A stretch of DNA of 64,000 nucleotides from Oscillospiraceae bacterium (GTDB taxonomy: Bacteria; Bacillota; Clostridia; Oscillospirales; Oscillospiraceae): assembly GCA_009787625.1 (NCBI GenBank), contig WQSX01000004.1, positions 25,670 through 89,669 of the forward strand, in the 5' to 3' direction. Below the pieces are notes generated by a model that did not search any database, was not told the DNA's origin, and saw only the letters and a list, made by a program, of their open reading frames with translations. Position numbers and translations under genes: made by a program. Below are positions 30,682-40,601 of the stretch, in pieces; position 1 is the first letter of the stretch; each line of letters begins with the position of its first letter.

Positions 30682-32859
30682 ATGATAGAGGGTATTTTTG
30701 AAACCGCTGCATATATGCAAAACAGAGAACTCTCGTGGCTCAAATTTAATGAGCGCGTATTACTTGAGGCAAACCGTCCTGAAATGCCGTTGCTTGAAAG
30801 ATTTAAGTTCATTTCTATCTTCACAAGCAATCTTGACGAATTCTATATGATACGAGTCGGTTCGTTCATGGACTCTATACTGCTTGGCAATGAACTCAAC
30901 GATAACAAAACAGGCATGTCTGTGGTTGACCAGTTAAATGAAGTTTACAGGGCGACAGCACCGCTATATATCCTGCTCAATCATGCATATTCTCTGGTAA
31001 GGGCGGAACTCGCAGAAAAATCAGTGTGTTTAATGAGCATGAACAGGCTCACCCCGACTGAACTCAAAATCGCAAAAAAACATTTTGAGTATAATGTATT
31101 ACCTATGCTTTCCCCCTCTATCATTGATACAAAGCACCCATTCCCGCATATCCCGAATAAGCAACTGCATATCGCTGTCACTCTTGAGAGGAAAAAGGGT
31201 AATTCATTTGGACTTGTCGCAGTGCCCTCAGAAGCAGATAGGCTCATTTTCCTTGACAGTAAGGAGAATAGAAGTCGTTTCATTTTGCTTGAGGACTTGA
31301 TTTTATATTTTGCGGACATGGTATTTGGCGTCTATACAGTTATTGAAAAACATATTATTGCCGTCACTCGAAACTCAGATATCGGTACGGTTGAGGAATT
31401 TTTGGACGAGGATATCGACTTCCGTCAAGTAATGAAATCCTTACTCAAAAAACGTCAGCGCTTAGCTCCTGTCCGGCTGGAACTAATGACGCATACAAGC
31501 CCCGGTATGTTGGAGTTCTTATGTAACAAGCTGGGGCTGAAAGTTCCGCAGGTGTTTTACTCTAAAGCACCTTTGGATCTGTCATTTGTCTTTTCTCTGT
31601 CGAATCATTTCAGCAAGGAGACTGTCGAACCTTTACTTTGGCCCACGCACACCCCGGCTCTGACGTTGCCGGCATCAGCAAGGGCTGACATGCTGAAATA
31701 TGTATCTGCAAAAGATGTTCTACTCTCCTACCCGTATGAGAGCATGTTGCCTTTTCTGACTCTTGTAAGACAGGCCGCCGAGAATCCATCAGTGCTTTCT
31801 ATCAAAATTACCCTTTACCGCCTTGACGCTCAATCGAAACTGGCTGAGTCTTTAATACTTGCCGCTGAAAACGGTAAGGAAGTCATTGTTTTAATGGAAC
31901 TTCGCGCTCGTTTTGATGAAAGCAACAACATTGAGTGGGCGAACCGCTTTGAGGAAGCCGGCTGTCGTGTTATTTACGGGCTTGTGGGGTATAAGTGCCA
32001 CTCAAAGCTCTGTCTCATCACCCGTAAGGTCTCAGGCAAGCTACAATACATAACCCAAGTTGGAACCGGAAATTATAACGAAAAAACAGCAAAGCTCTAC
32101 ACCGATTTGGCTTTAATCACGGCCAATGAAGAGATTGGACGCGATACTGCCGCATTTTTCAGCAATATGCTCATAGAAAACTTAGATGGCGAATACACGC
32201 AAATGCTTGTTGCTCCGAACAGTTTTAAGCATAGAATCATTGAACTCATTGAAAGAGAGAGACTTAAAGCAATAAGCGGCAAGCAGGGGCGCATAAAACT
32301 AAAATGCAACTCTTTGACCGATAAGGAGATAATTGAAGCACTTGTATTGGCAGGTAGTGACGGCGTTGAAATTACAATGAACATACGAGGCATCTGTTGT
32401 CTTGTTCCGCATCTTCCGAATGTTTCGGATAATATTAATATATTTAGTATTGTCGGCAAGTTTTTGGAGCACACGAGAATTTACTGCTTTGGCGAAGGCG
32501 AAGATCAGAAATTATACATTGCGTCGGCGGATTTTATGACTCGCAATACACAGCGCAGAGTTGAAGTTGCCTGTCCAATTCTTGACCCGGATATAAAAAG
32601 TAAAATACTCGAAATGCTTGACGTCATGTTTGAAGATGATACCAACTCTTGGGAACTGCTTTCCGACGGCAGATATGTCTTACGCCCGAGAAAAGATGTC
32701 AATAATCCAAAAAGTTCACAAGAATTATTTACACAAGACGCTCAAAAGAGAGCTGCCGCAATAGAATATGAAGATAATAGTGCAAATAACGAAGGTAATT
32801 CCATAAATCCGCTAAAAAGAATTTTTAGGTCTATTACAGATAAATTTAATTTGTTTTGA
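30682..32859 (+). CDS. ppk1: Polyphosphate kinase 1
   Basis: NRELSWLKFNERVLLEA, PYESMLPFLTLVRQAAENPSVLSIKITLYRL, VGTGNYNEKTAKLYTDL. Start at the ATG after GAAAGGGTGGTCATTACAT. Confidence 0.96.
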   Translation: MIEGIFETAAYMQNRELSWLKFNERVLLEANRPEMPLLERFKFISIFTSNLDEFYMIRVGSFMDSILLGNELNDNKTGMSVVDQLNEVYRATAPLYILLNHAYSLVRAELAEKSVCLMSMNRLTPTELKIAKKHFEYNVLPMLSPSIIDTKHPFPHIPNKQLHIAVTLERKKGNSFGLVAVPSEADRLIFLDSKENRSRFILLEDLILYFADMVFGVYTVIEKHIIAVTRNSDIGTVEEFLDEDIDFRQVMKSLLKKRQRLAPVRLELMTHTSPGMLEFLCNKLGLKVPQVFYSKAPLDLSFVFSLSNHFSKETVEPLLWPTHTPALTLPASARADMLKYVSAKDVLLSYPYESMLPFLTLVRQAAENPSVLSIKITLYRLDAQSKLAESLILAAENGKEVIVLMELRARFDESNNIEWANRFEEAGCRVIYGLVGYKCHSKLCLITRKVSGKLQYITQVGTGNYNEKTAKLYTDLALITANEEIGRDTAAFFSNMLIENLDGEYTQMLVAPNSFKHRIIELIERERLKAISGKQGRIKLKCNSLTDKEIIEALVLAGSDGVEITMNIRGICCLVPHLPNVSDNINIFSIVGKFLEHTRIYCFGEGEDQKLYIASADFMTRNTQRRVEVACPILDPDIKSKILEMLDVMFEDDTNSWELLSDGRYVLRPRKDVNNPKSSQELFTQDAQKRAAAIEYEDNSANNEGNSINPLKRIFRSITDKFNLF

Positions 32860-32867
32860 GTTACATA

Positions 32868-32896
32868 TTGACATCGCTCTTTCTTTAGTTTAGTAT
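32868..32896 (+). promoter_or_regulatory. Candidate sigma-A promoter for the AbrB-like gene
   Basis: TTGACA (32868-32873), 17-bp spacer, TAGTAT (32891-32896). Confidence 0.55.
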
Positions 32897-32981
32897 AAGT
32901 AAGGAATTTGTCTCGTTAGATGGCACAGAGTGTTGTGAGTCGTTTTATTCCTAAAGTTTTTCGAAAGGAATGGTCATTATT

Positions 32982-33560
32982 ATGATGGAAATGGCTAAAG
33001 TTACAAGTAAAGGGCAAATTACAATCCCTATTTCAATCAGGCGTAAACTTGGAATCAATGAGGGTGATAAAATTCTCTTTATCAACAAAGAAGATGGTGT
33101 CCTCATAGTAAATCCTGATACGTTCCAGGGTGATTTGTCAGAGGAAACCGTAGCTGATAAGCCCAAGAGCGCAAAGAAAAAGGATAAAGCCCCTGTAAAG
33201 AAAGCTCCGGCCGCAGCCGCTATTGCCCCGCCGCAGCCTGCCGAGCCGGCTCCTGCTGTGGCTCCTCCTGTAGCTCCTGCTGTAGCGCCACAAGCTCACA
33301 CTGAAGAGCCATCTCCAACCTACACCGAAGCTTCGGTAACTGAAGAGCTCGTCTATGAAGAGGAAAACCCTCAAGGTGGTTATGCTCCCATCGAATATGC
33401 CGCAGATGTTGATGATACAGCAGATAATTACTTATCGGCTACCGCAAATACAGCCCCGATTGCTTTTGATGAATCTGACGAAAAATCTGATATACATGCC
33501 GGTGGAGTTAACTTGAGCACACTACTCGATGATATCCGCTCAATTGGGTCAAAGATCTAA
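32982..33560 (+). CDS. AbrB/SpoVT-type DNA-binding protein with long Pro/Ala-rich C-terminal tail
   Basis: MEMAKVTSKGQITIPISIRRKLGINEGDKILFINKEDGVLIVNP, followed by a ~140-aa low-complexity region. Confidence 0.85.
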   Translation: MMEMAKVTSKGQITIPISIRRKLGINEGDKILFINKEDGVLIVNPDTFQGDLSEETVADKPKSAKKKDKAPVKKAPAAAAIAPPQPAEPAPAVAPPVAPAVAPQAHTEEPSPTYTEASVTEELVYEEENPQGGYAPIEYAADVDDTADNYLSATANTAPIAFDESDEKSDIHAGGVNLSTLLDDIRSIGSKI

Positions 33561-33578
33561 AAGATCTGGATTAAACTA

Positions 33579-33618
33579 TCAAAAAAAGATGGACTGTTTA
33601 GATGCTCCATCTTTTTTC
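33579..33618. terminator. Bidirectional intrinsic terminator between convergent genes
   Basis: AAAAAAAGATGGA ctgtttagatgc TCCATCTTTTTT. Confidence 0.85.
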
Positions 33619-33641
33619 GTTTGACTAAGTTTTAATCTCAC

Positions 33642-35540
33642 TTATTGCTGTTGTCTACTCAGCCATGTCTCCATATGTGATGAAATTATAGAAAATGGAG
33701 CCGGCCCTATATCCAGTATAAATCTGTGAAACTCCAAGAGTACAAAATCGTCTTGCAGACGGTCTTGCGCGTAGTGCAGCAGCTCATGCATTTCAATAAA
33801 TCCCAGTGAATACGGAATAGTAAACAGCGGAATTCCCGTCACCATGCTGTATATGCTGTAAATAATTTCTGCATCGGCTACATTAAAATCTGCCATTACT
33901 TCAGCCACTCTACTATGATCCCACCCCATGAGATTCACCCCTAAATCTATATAGGACTGAACGAGTAAGTCATACAGTCTAACATTCCACATAAAATCCG
34001 CTAAGATTTGGTCAATACCCGCCCACGAGTAACTTAGCATTTCTACATAAGTTGCCCAGCCTTCTATGTAACCCAGGTTTGACAGCATGGTGCGGATTGG
34101 GTGCGGGTTTTGCTGACGAAAATACACAGCTTGGTACATATGTCCGGGATAACCTTCGTGTGCCATAACAGTAAACAAGAATAGTTCATCATTTATTTGC
34201 GGCGGGTTTATGTAGATTATATTATTATGAAAGTTGTCTATCGCCGGCATAAGGTAAAATGCAGGGCTCATGTGGTCTTGAAGGCTTTCATGGACTTCTA
34301 AAATGACATGAGATATAGGTTCGATTTCAGGAAAATCCTGTGCCATCATCTCTTTAAGCACAATCATAAAAGACTCTGCCGTACCATCACCGACACCGAT
34401 GCTCACTCCGTCCTGAACAGCGGAAAAAATATCCGGGTCGCGAAGCACAATCGAAACAATATCGGCAAGCACTCTGTCTATCCACTCCTCGTAGAGCTGC
34501 ATCAATTGCTCTGCTGTTCTGTCTGTTCCCGCACGTTGCCGGAGCATTGCGAGGGCGACATTTTCACCGCCCGGCATTGATGCGATGCCACTTGAATGGA
34601 CTGCGCTTCCACGTAGTTCACGCATCGCCGAAAGTAGATTCTCATATGCGACAAGCACATTTGTTAATACCAACTCTTGGTTTCTTTGAATGTAGCTTTC
34701 ACGCTCGGTATCCGTTAGCTCCTCATATGCGTTTATGCGGTCGTTAAACACTGTTATGAGCAGGTTATCTTCCCTATTTTCCAGAAAACTCTCCAAGTGT
34801 TCAATTACGCTGTTTGCGTTGGTGTAACTCATGAAAAATCCGCGTGCCGCACGCCCTCTCTCAAACGCAATGATGTCGTCAAAGTAACGGATTGTATCTT
34901 CCAGTAAATTAAGATACCTTTCAATATCGTCTATGGTGTAGAATGTAAACTCCGCAAGTAAAATCGGCAATTGAATTTGTATACCGCTCAGTGGCCGAAT
35001 ATACCCTGTGAAGAATATTGACTCATCTACACTGTCCATTATTTCATTAAGGTCAACATTCCTCTGCATTATGGCGTGTATAATCCGTTGATCCTCACGG
35101 AGCCGGTAATAGTCGAAAGATAAAAACGTCTCGGTTTCCGCCATGCTTCCTTGCCGTGATATTTCCAAATCTGCCAAATCGGGTGAAGTCACATCACCAA
35201 ACGTCATTTCGGGCCGCTCTATTCCCATCAGTTCAGGATATGCGATAAAGAAATTCATAGAGAGGGCATCAGCAGTAACCCAATCTGCGAACAGCTCATC
35301 CAAAAATTGATCGAATCTGAGTGCCTCGGCTACTGCCTCAGGAGTCGGCTCCGCCTCGTCGGCCTCAAATGTTTGATCAAATCCATCGTCATAGCGATGA
35401 TCTAAATCTTGACCTGTTTCCGAATCTTCAGAGAAAAGCATGTCACCAAATGCAAATATCAAAACAGAGCCAATAATAACAGCGATAATTGCACATATCG
35501 CTGTTATTATTATTGGTTTATTTGAGTAATTGGATTTCAT
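33642..35540 (-). CDS. DUF885 family protein with N-terminal TM anchor
   Basis: TVMAHEGYPGHMYQAVYFRQQ HExxH-like region; YIEGWATYVEML; signal-anchor N-terminus. Confidence 0.88.
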   Translation of the reverse strand: MKSNYSNKPIIITAICAIIAVIIGSVLIFAFGDMLFSEDSETGQDLDHRYDDGFDQTFEADEAEPTPEAVAEALRFDQFLDELFADWVTADALSMNFFIAYPELMGIERPEMTFGDVTSPDLADLEISRQGSMAETETFLSFDYYRLREDQRIIHAIMQRNVDLNEIMDSVDESIFFTGYIRPLSGIQIQLPILLAEFTFYTIDDIERYLNLLEDTIRYFDDIIAFERGRAARGFFMSYTNANSVIEHLESFLENREDNLLITVFNDRINAYEELTDTERESYIQRNQELVLTNVLVAYENLLSAMRELRGSAVHSSGIASMPGGENVALAMLRQRAGTDRTAEQLMQLYEEWIDRVLADIVSIVLRDPDIFSAVQDGVSIGVGDGTAESFMIVLKEMMAQDFPEIEPISHVILEVHESLQDHMSPAFYLMPAIDNFHNNIIYINPPQINDELFLFTVMAHEGYPGHMYQAVYFRQQNPHPIRTMLSNLGYIEGWATYVEMLSYSWAGIDQILADFMWNVRLYDLLVQSYIDLGVNLMGWDHSRVAEVMADFNVADAEIIYSIYSMVTGIPLFTIPYSLGFIEMHELLHYAQDRLQDDFVLLEFHRFILDIGPAPFSIISSHMETWLSRQQQ

Positions 35541-35650
35541 GTTGATGGTAATGACCATTCCTTTCACTAATCTTACAAGGCAAAAAATGACCATGAAAAG
35601 GAATTGTCATTTTGCACATCAGCTCGCGGTTCCCCGCAGGGGGAGCGAGT
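35541..35650 (-). promoter_or_regulatory. Structured 5' leader L2
   Basis: Reverse strand: CTCGC-TCCCC-CTGC-GGGGA-ACC-GCGAG hairpin; AATGACAATTCCTTTTCA anti-SD arm; GTGAAAGGAATGGTCATT extended SD. Confidence 0.6.
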
Positions 35651-35672
35651 GGTGTATAGCCCGCCCCTTAGA

Positions 35673-36215
35673 TTAGGTTGTCTCTATAAGACCATAGTCG
35701 CCTTGTTTTCGTTTATATACAATGGAGAATGCGTCTTCTTTGTTTTGGTTTTTGAATATAAAGAACTCATGCTCAAGCAGGTTCATTTGAAGAACGGCTT
35801 CCTCTGGTGCCATTGGCTTCACCGGGAAAGATTTTGAGCGAACAATTTTAAACTCCTGCGAGTCCTCTTCATCAGTGGATTCGACAATTCCGAATGAACT
35901 TCTCTCTTTTTCAAGTGAGCCGCTTCTGAGTCTCTTTTCGAGCCTTGTTTTGTTTTTGCGTATTTGGCGTTCGATAGCCGCAACTGCTGAATCGATAGAT
36001 GCGAACATATCGTTTGTTGTGTCTGTAACTCTGTAGAACATTCCGTTATTTTTAAGTGTTATTTCAATAATAAAGCGCCCGCGTTCAGTACCGAATGTAA
36101 CGAATGCCTCTGATTCAGTTTTGAAGAATCTGTCAAGTTTTCCTATTTTTCGCTCTGCATAATCTTTGAGTTCGTCAGTGACTTTTACCTTTTTATCTGT
36201 AAAATTGAATTTCAT
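35673..36215 (-). CDS. hpf: Long-form ribosome hibernation promoting factor
   Basis: MKFNFTDKKVKVTDELKDYAERKIGKLDRFF...C-terminal VRSKSFPVKPMAPEEAVLQMNLLEHEFFIFKN. Confidence 0.95.
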   Translation of the reverse strand: MKFNFTDKKVKVTDELKDYAERKIGKLDRFFKTESEAFVTFGTERGRFIIEITLKNNGMFYRVTDTTNDMFASIDSAVAAIERQIRKNKTRLEKRLRSGSLEKERSSFGIVESTDEEDSQEFKIVRSKSFPVKPMAPEEAVLQMNLLEHEFFIFKNQNKEDAFSIVYKRKQGDYGLIETT

Positions 36216-36330
36216 ACTGATGACCTTCCTTCCTTTCAGAAATCTTTAGGCACAAAACGACCATAAAAATTATGACCAATGATGTGCTTCTTTTGCGGCC
36301 TCCGCAAGGGAGCAAATCTCACCTCCCTTA
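36216..36330 (-). promoter_or_regulatory. Structured 5' leader L3
   Basis: Reverse strand: TTTGC-TCCC-TTGC-GGAGGCC-GCAAA hairpin; ATGGTCGTTTTGTGCCTAAAGATTTCTGAAAGGAAGG box shared with L2; anti-SD arm less clear. Confidence 0.5.
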
Positions 36331-36366
36331 TTAGTCGAACTTTCTCAAACTAAGTGAATTAATGTT

Positions 36367-36891
36367 TTACTTATCTATGCGTCTTTTTCCAATTCTCACC
36401 TTAACGGGACTAGTGTCTCCGCTCACCGGCCTTTTCTCTTTTCTTACCGGCTTGACTCCTTTTTGTTGCTGAGCGTGAACCTCCTCACCGCTTTCGGCTT
36501 TTTGCTCTTCCAAGGCTTGATTTAACTGAGTGCGCAGCTCATCATTTTCGGAATTTAATTTATCAACTTCTGCACTCAGCCTATGGATTTCATCGTCGGC
36601 GCTTTCTTTTTCCCTATGCAACTCCTCGTACTTTGGGCGAAATTCGCTGATATAACTCTCTGCAGTTTCTTTTTGAGTGCGGAGATCGTCAATCGCTTTT
36701 TCTAAATCTTCACGGCTTTTTGTGTTTTCATTGTTCGCTGCTGTTAGCTTCTCCAGCTCGGCTTCCATCTCTTCACTTGCATCAAGAGCTTCGTTTCGCT
36801 CGGCAGCAAGCTTTGAGATGTATGCGACAACGTCATCTCTATTGAATCCTCCGATAAATCTTTTTCTGAAATACGTTACTTCTCCGGACAT
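36367..36891 (-). CDS. DivIVA-like coiled-coil protein
   Basis: RKRFIGGFNRDDVVAYISKLAAERN N-terminus plus continuous coiled coil. Confidence 0.75.
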   Translation of the reverse strand: MSGEVTYFRKRFIGGFNRDDVVAYISKLAAERNEALDASEEMEAELEKLTAANNENTKSREDLEKAIDDLRTQKETAESYISEFRPKYEELHREKESADDEIHRLSAEVDKLNSENDELRTQLNQALEEQKAESGEEVHAQQQKGVKPVRKEKRPVSGDTSPVKVRIGKRRIDK

Positions 36892-38276
36892 TAGTACCCC
36901 TCCTCGGTTGACTGATTTTCTCCCGGACTTCCCTCCTGCGATTGTTCATAATCATCATCGCCGGGCTGATTCTCGGGCTGCTCTTGTGGTGGCGGTTGTT
37001 CAGGTTGCTCTGTATAAGGTGGTGCATATGGCTCATCCGGTGTCATTGAGCCGTTTTCATTATTTTCTGCTCCATTTTCAGAATATTCGACTTCATACGG
37101 TTCGTCGGGTGCTTCGAGAGCTAAAATATCTTCCAGACGCAGCGGACCGTTTGCCACTACGGTGTCATCTCTGTCCCATACATATCCCATCTCTTCAAAT
37201 TCGTCGTCGGTTCGCAAAAAAGCTACTTCAATTCCATATACTACACTCATTGCGACGTCAATGTGATAGAAATACCCTTCCAGCTCAACAATGTTCCATG
37301 CATGAATCCGTCCATTAAGATACCCTAAAACGACGCGATTGTCAAATCCTATTTCATCGCTGAATGCTTTAAACGCCATCGCAAATCCCTCACCTACTGC
37401 GTGGCCTCTCAAAAGTGCGCCATATGCAGTTACGGAAAAATTCTGCGTGCCGTGTACACTGATTGTTCCGGCTGTTCCTTCGTCAAATGCTGTTGATGCA
37501 ACGAGAATCCTCACCAGTTCCAGGAGCTTTAAAGAATCTGTTTCGCCTGTAATTCTCTCTACGTTTGTCTCAATATGGTGTGAAAGCATTGCGCTATGCA
37601 GCATCATCATATCGGAGTCGAACATATAGCTGAATTGTATTAAGTAAATTCTGTCGTCGCCTATCTCCGGAAATTTTTCTACTGTCACAAATGGCAACAT
37701 CACTATTGAGCCCGGATTTTGATAATATATTTGCCTTACCAGGGTGGAAATTTTCTCTTCTGAGAATTGTAATGTGCTTCTGAAGATTGCCTGACCTGTG
37801 TGATAGCTCATTAAACGAGTTAACTCATTTATCATATGCCGCTCTGATGGCACTGCGACGATAGCCTCAACTTCTTCAATTGTCCTGCTATATTCTATGG
37901 TTAAGTTGACTTCAAAATATGTAACTATTCTTGTTGCGTTGACTGTGATATTTGAAACCGCGTATGCTCCTATCGGGTGGTTTCTCATCACCTGAGCCGC
38001 TGCAAATTCAAGCTCCACTTGAATGTTTTCTGCGCCCAAATGGTGATAGATTATTTGTGCCTCCACTTCGTGCGCCACGATGAGATCAATAAGCACTTCT
38101 TCAAATTCATCAACAGCGGAAACTGATATTTGTTCTATCGGCTCTCTGACATATTGTGGGGCATCGTGCCGTTCTATAGACAGAAAATAGTCGTCAAGGA
38201 TATTTGCACACCCAACTGTCAATGCTACTATTACAACTAAGAATAACAGTATGGTTGAAAGTCGTTTCAATGTCAA
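36891..38276 (-). CDS. Lipoprotein with transglutaminase-like domain (apparently lacking the catalytic Cys)
   Basis: Lipobox-like VALTVGCAN; LLRGHAVGEGFAMAFKAF...GRIHAWNIVELEGYFYHIDVAMS. Confidence 0.75.
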   Translation of the reverse strand: MTLKRLSTILLFLVVIVALTVGCANILDDYFLSIERHDAPQYVREPIEQISVSAVDEFEEVLIDLIVAHEVEAQIIYHHLGAENIQVELEFAAAQVMRNHPIGAYAVSNITVNATRIVTYFEVNLTIEYSRTIEEVEAIVAVPSERHMINELTRLMSYHTGQAIFRSTLQFSEEKISTLVRQIYYQNPGSIVMLPFVTVEKFPEIGDDRIYLIQFSYMFDSDMMMLHSAMLSHHIETNVERITGETDSLKLLELVRILVASTAFDEGTAGTISVHGTQNFSVTAYGALLRGHAVGEGFAMAFKAFSDEIGFDNRVVLGYLNGRIHAWNIVELEGYFYHIDVAMSVVYGIEVAFLRTDDEFEEMGYVWDRDDTVVANGPLRLEDILALEAPDEPYEVEYSENGAENNENGSMTPDEPYAPPYTEQPEQPPPQEQPENQPGDDDYEQSQEGSPGENQSTEEGY

Positions 38277-38331
38277 GTCTCCTCACGTAAATTTTCGAAT
38301 ATATATTACATTATAACAGATAATTTACATT

Positions 38332-40548
38332 TTACAAGCTAAGTTGCACTTCCCCCTTGTCCTCCGGTTTTAAGAGAGCTCCGGCTGCCGGGATTGCTCT
38401 GACTCTATATCTTTCGGGCGCTTGAATTGTTGTTTCACCGACGGGTGATGCATTTTCTACCTTTCGATTTTTTTTCAGGGATATAACCTGAACACCCTGT
38501 GTATTTCTGGTTGATTTTGGTGCCATCAGCGATGTGCTGTAGATAACCACCCTTCCGTCACTTGAAAATACCGCAACCTCTTTATCTTCCGAAAGCGGCA
38601 TTATCACGCTTACCGGGGATCTATCGGAATATGCACCCGTGAGCTTTTTCCTATTGAGTTTCGTGGCGTAGCCCGCCAACTCCACTCTTGCCGCTTTGCC
38701 ATTTTCAAAGAAGAAAATAATGTGGTCTTTATAATCACCGGGATCCAGTAGAAATATTGCATTTTCGCCATCATCCATCTCCAGAACTGTTGGCAGGTAT
38801 GTTCCGAGGTTTGAGGCTTTAGAGTCTTCAAAATCGTGGACTTTTGCTTTGTATACCTGCTGTTTATCTGTAAATACAAGCAGTTCACTTTTATTTTGCG
38901 CTGTGAAGCTGATAAACGGGCCATCTGAGTCTTTGTACTTGTGCTCGCCGCCCATTCGAAGCGAGAGTGGGGTTATTTTTTTGAAATAGCCCTCTTTCGA
39001 CATAAAGATGTTTACTTGGTAATCCTCTATGTGCTCTTCTACGTCGAATTCTTCTATTTCATCTTCGTAGATTATATCTGTGCGTCGCGGCTCCGAATAT
39101 TTAGTAAGGACTTCCTTTATTTCCTTAACTATTATTGCATTTACACGGCGGTTTGAGCCTAAAATCGCCTCTAAATCGGCGATTTCTTTTTCTAAGTCGT
39201 CTGTCTCCTGTGTGCGCTTTAAGATGTGTTCACGATTGATGTTTCTGAGTCTGATTTCCGCTACATAATCTGCTTGCCGTTCGTCTATGCCGAAGCCTAT
39301 CATCAGATTTGGCACGACTTCAGATTCTTCATCTGTCTCGCGGATAATTTTTATGGCTTTGTCTATATCGAGCAGGATTTTTTGAAGCCCTCTGAGTAAA
39401 TGCAGTTTGTCTTTTTTCTTATTCAGTTCGCAGTGGACTCGTCTTTTGACACACTCTACTCTCCATGCAGTCCATTCTTCGAGAATTTCCCGCACGCCCA
39501 TGACTCTCGGCACACCGGCTATCAATATGTTGAAGTTGCAGGAGAAACTATCCATCAGCGGTGTCTGCTTATACAGTTTTGCCATGAGTTTGTCCGGCTC
39601 AGTACCGCGCTTTAACTCTACTGTGAGTTTTAAGCCTGACAGATCGGTTTCGTCGCGCATGTCTGAGACTTCTTTTAGTTTACCTGCTTTTATCAGCTCC
39701 GCGACTTTATCTATTATTGCTTCAGCGGTCGTGGAATATGGGATTTCCGTGATTTCAATGAGATTTCCCTCTTTGACGTACTTCCACTTTGCACGGACTT
39801 TCACGCTTCCTCTACCCGTGTTGTATATCGACTCAAGCTCTGCGGCGTTATATATTAACTCCCCACCTGTTGGGAAGTCAGGTGCTTTTAGTGTATGGGT
39901 TAGGTCGCATTCGTTGTCGCCGATATATTCTATCGCCGTTTTGCACACTTCTTCAAGATTGAATCCGCAAACGTTACTCGCCATGCCTACAGCAATGCCC
40001 GTGTTTGCGCTTACAAGCACATTTGGGAATGTTGTCGGAAGCAAGGTTGGTTCTTGCATTGTACTGTCGTAGTTGTCTTGAAAGTCAACTGTTTCTTTGT
40101 CGATGTCTCTAAATATTTCGCCACAGATTTGCGATAACTTTGCTTCGGTGTATCTCGATGCGGCATATGCCATGTCGCGGGAATAGACTTTTCCGAAGTT
40201 TCCTTTTGAGTCTATAAACGGTGTCAGCAGAGCTCCATATCCTTTTGACAATCTTACCAGTGTGTCGTAAATCGGGCCGTCGCCGTGCGGATTCAGGCGC
40301 ATTGTCTGCCCTACTATGTTTGCCGATTTTGTTCTCCCGCCTGTGAGTAGTCCCATTTTGTACATGGTGTACAGGAGTTTTCTGTGACTGGGCTTAAATC
40401 CGTCGATTTCGGGAATTGCCCTTGAGACTATAACGCTCATGGCATACGGCATGTAATTCAGTTCCAGCGTATCAGTAATAGACTGCTCTAACACCTCGGC
40501 TCGCAGCCCTTGTACGTTTGGGTCTGTTTTTTGCTTCTTTTTTGACAT
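38332..40548 (-). CDS. DNA topoisomerase IV/gyrase-type subunit A
   Basis: YAMSVIVSRAIPEIDGFKPSHRKLLYTMYKMGL...RLNPHGDGPIYDTLVRL...YAASRYTEAKLS. Confidence 0.93.
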   Translation of the reverse strand: MSKKKQKTDPNVQGLRAEVLEQSITDTLELNYMPYAMSVIVSRAIPEIDGFKPSHRKLLYTMYKMGLLTGGRTKSANIVGQTMRLNPHGDGPIYDTLVRLSKGYGALLTPFIDSKGNFGKVYSRDMAYAASRYTEAKLSQICGEIFRDIDKETVDFQDNYDSTMQEPTLLPTTFPNVLVSANTGIAVGMASNVCGFNLEEVCKTAIEYIGDNECDLTHTLKAPDFPTGGELIYNAAELESIYNTGRGSVKVRAKWKYVKEGNLIEITEIPYSTTAEAIIDKVAELIKAGKLKEVSDMRDETDLSGLKLTVELKRGTEPDKLMAKLYKQTPLMDSFSCNFNILIAGVPRVMGVREILEEWTAWRVECVKRRVHCELNKKKDKLHLLRGLQKILLDIDKAIKIIRETDEESEVVPNLMIGFGIDERQADYVAEIRLRNINREHILKRTQETDDLEKEIADLEAILGSNRRVNAIIVKEIKEVLTKYSEPRRTDIIYEDEIEEFDVEEHIEDYQVNIFMSKEGYFKKITPLSLRMGGEHKYKDSDGPFISFTAQNKSELLVFTDKQQVYKAKVHDFEDSKASNLGTYLPTVLEMDDGENAIFLLDPGDYKDHIIFFFENGKAARVELAGYATKLNRKKLTGAYSDRSPVSVIMPLSEDKEVAVFSSDGRVVIYSTSLMAPKSTRNTQGVQVISLKKNRKVENASPVGETTIQAPERYRVRAIPAAGALLKPEDKGEVQLSL

Positions 40549-40601
40549 ACTTTTGTTTATCCTCGATTGGATTTTTTGTTCCTTGCCGGTTGCCTGTTGC
40601 C

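Noticed and set aside
36216-36330. raiA-type RNA motif upstream of hpf
   Set aside because: The leader is shared with unrelated genes (aminotransferase, DUF885) and is shorter than the raiA motif as I know it; no raiA consensus recognised. Rfam search would settle it.
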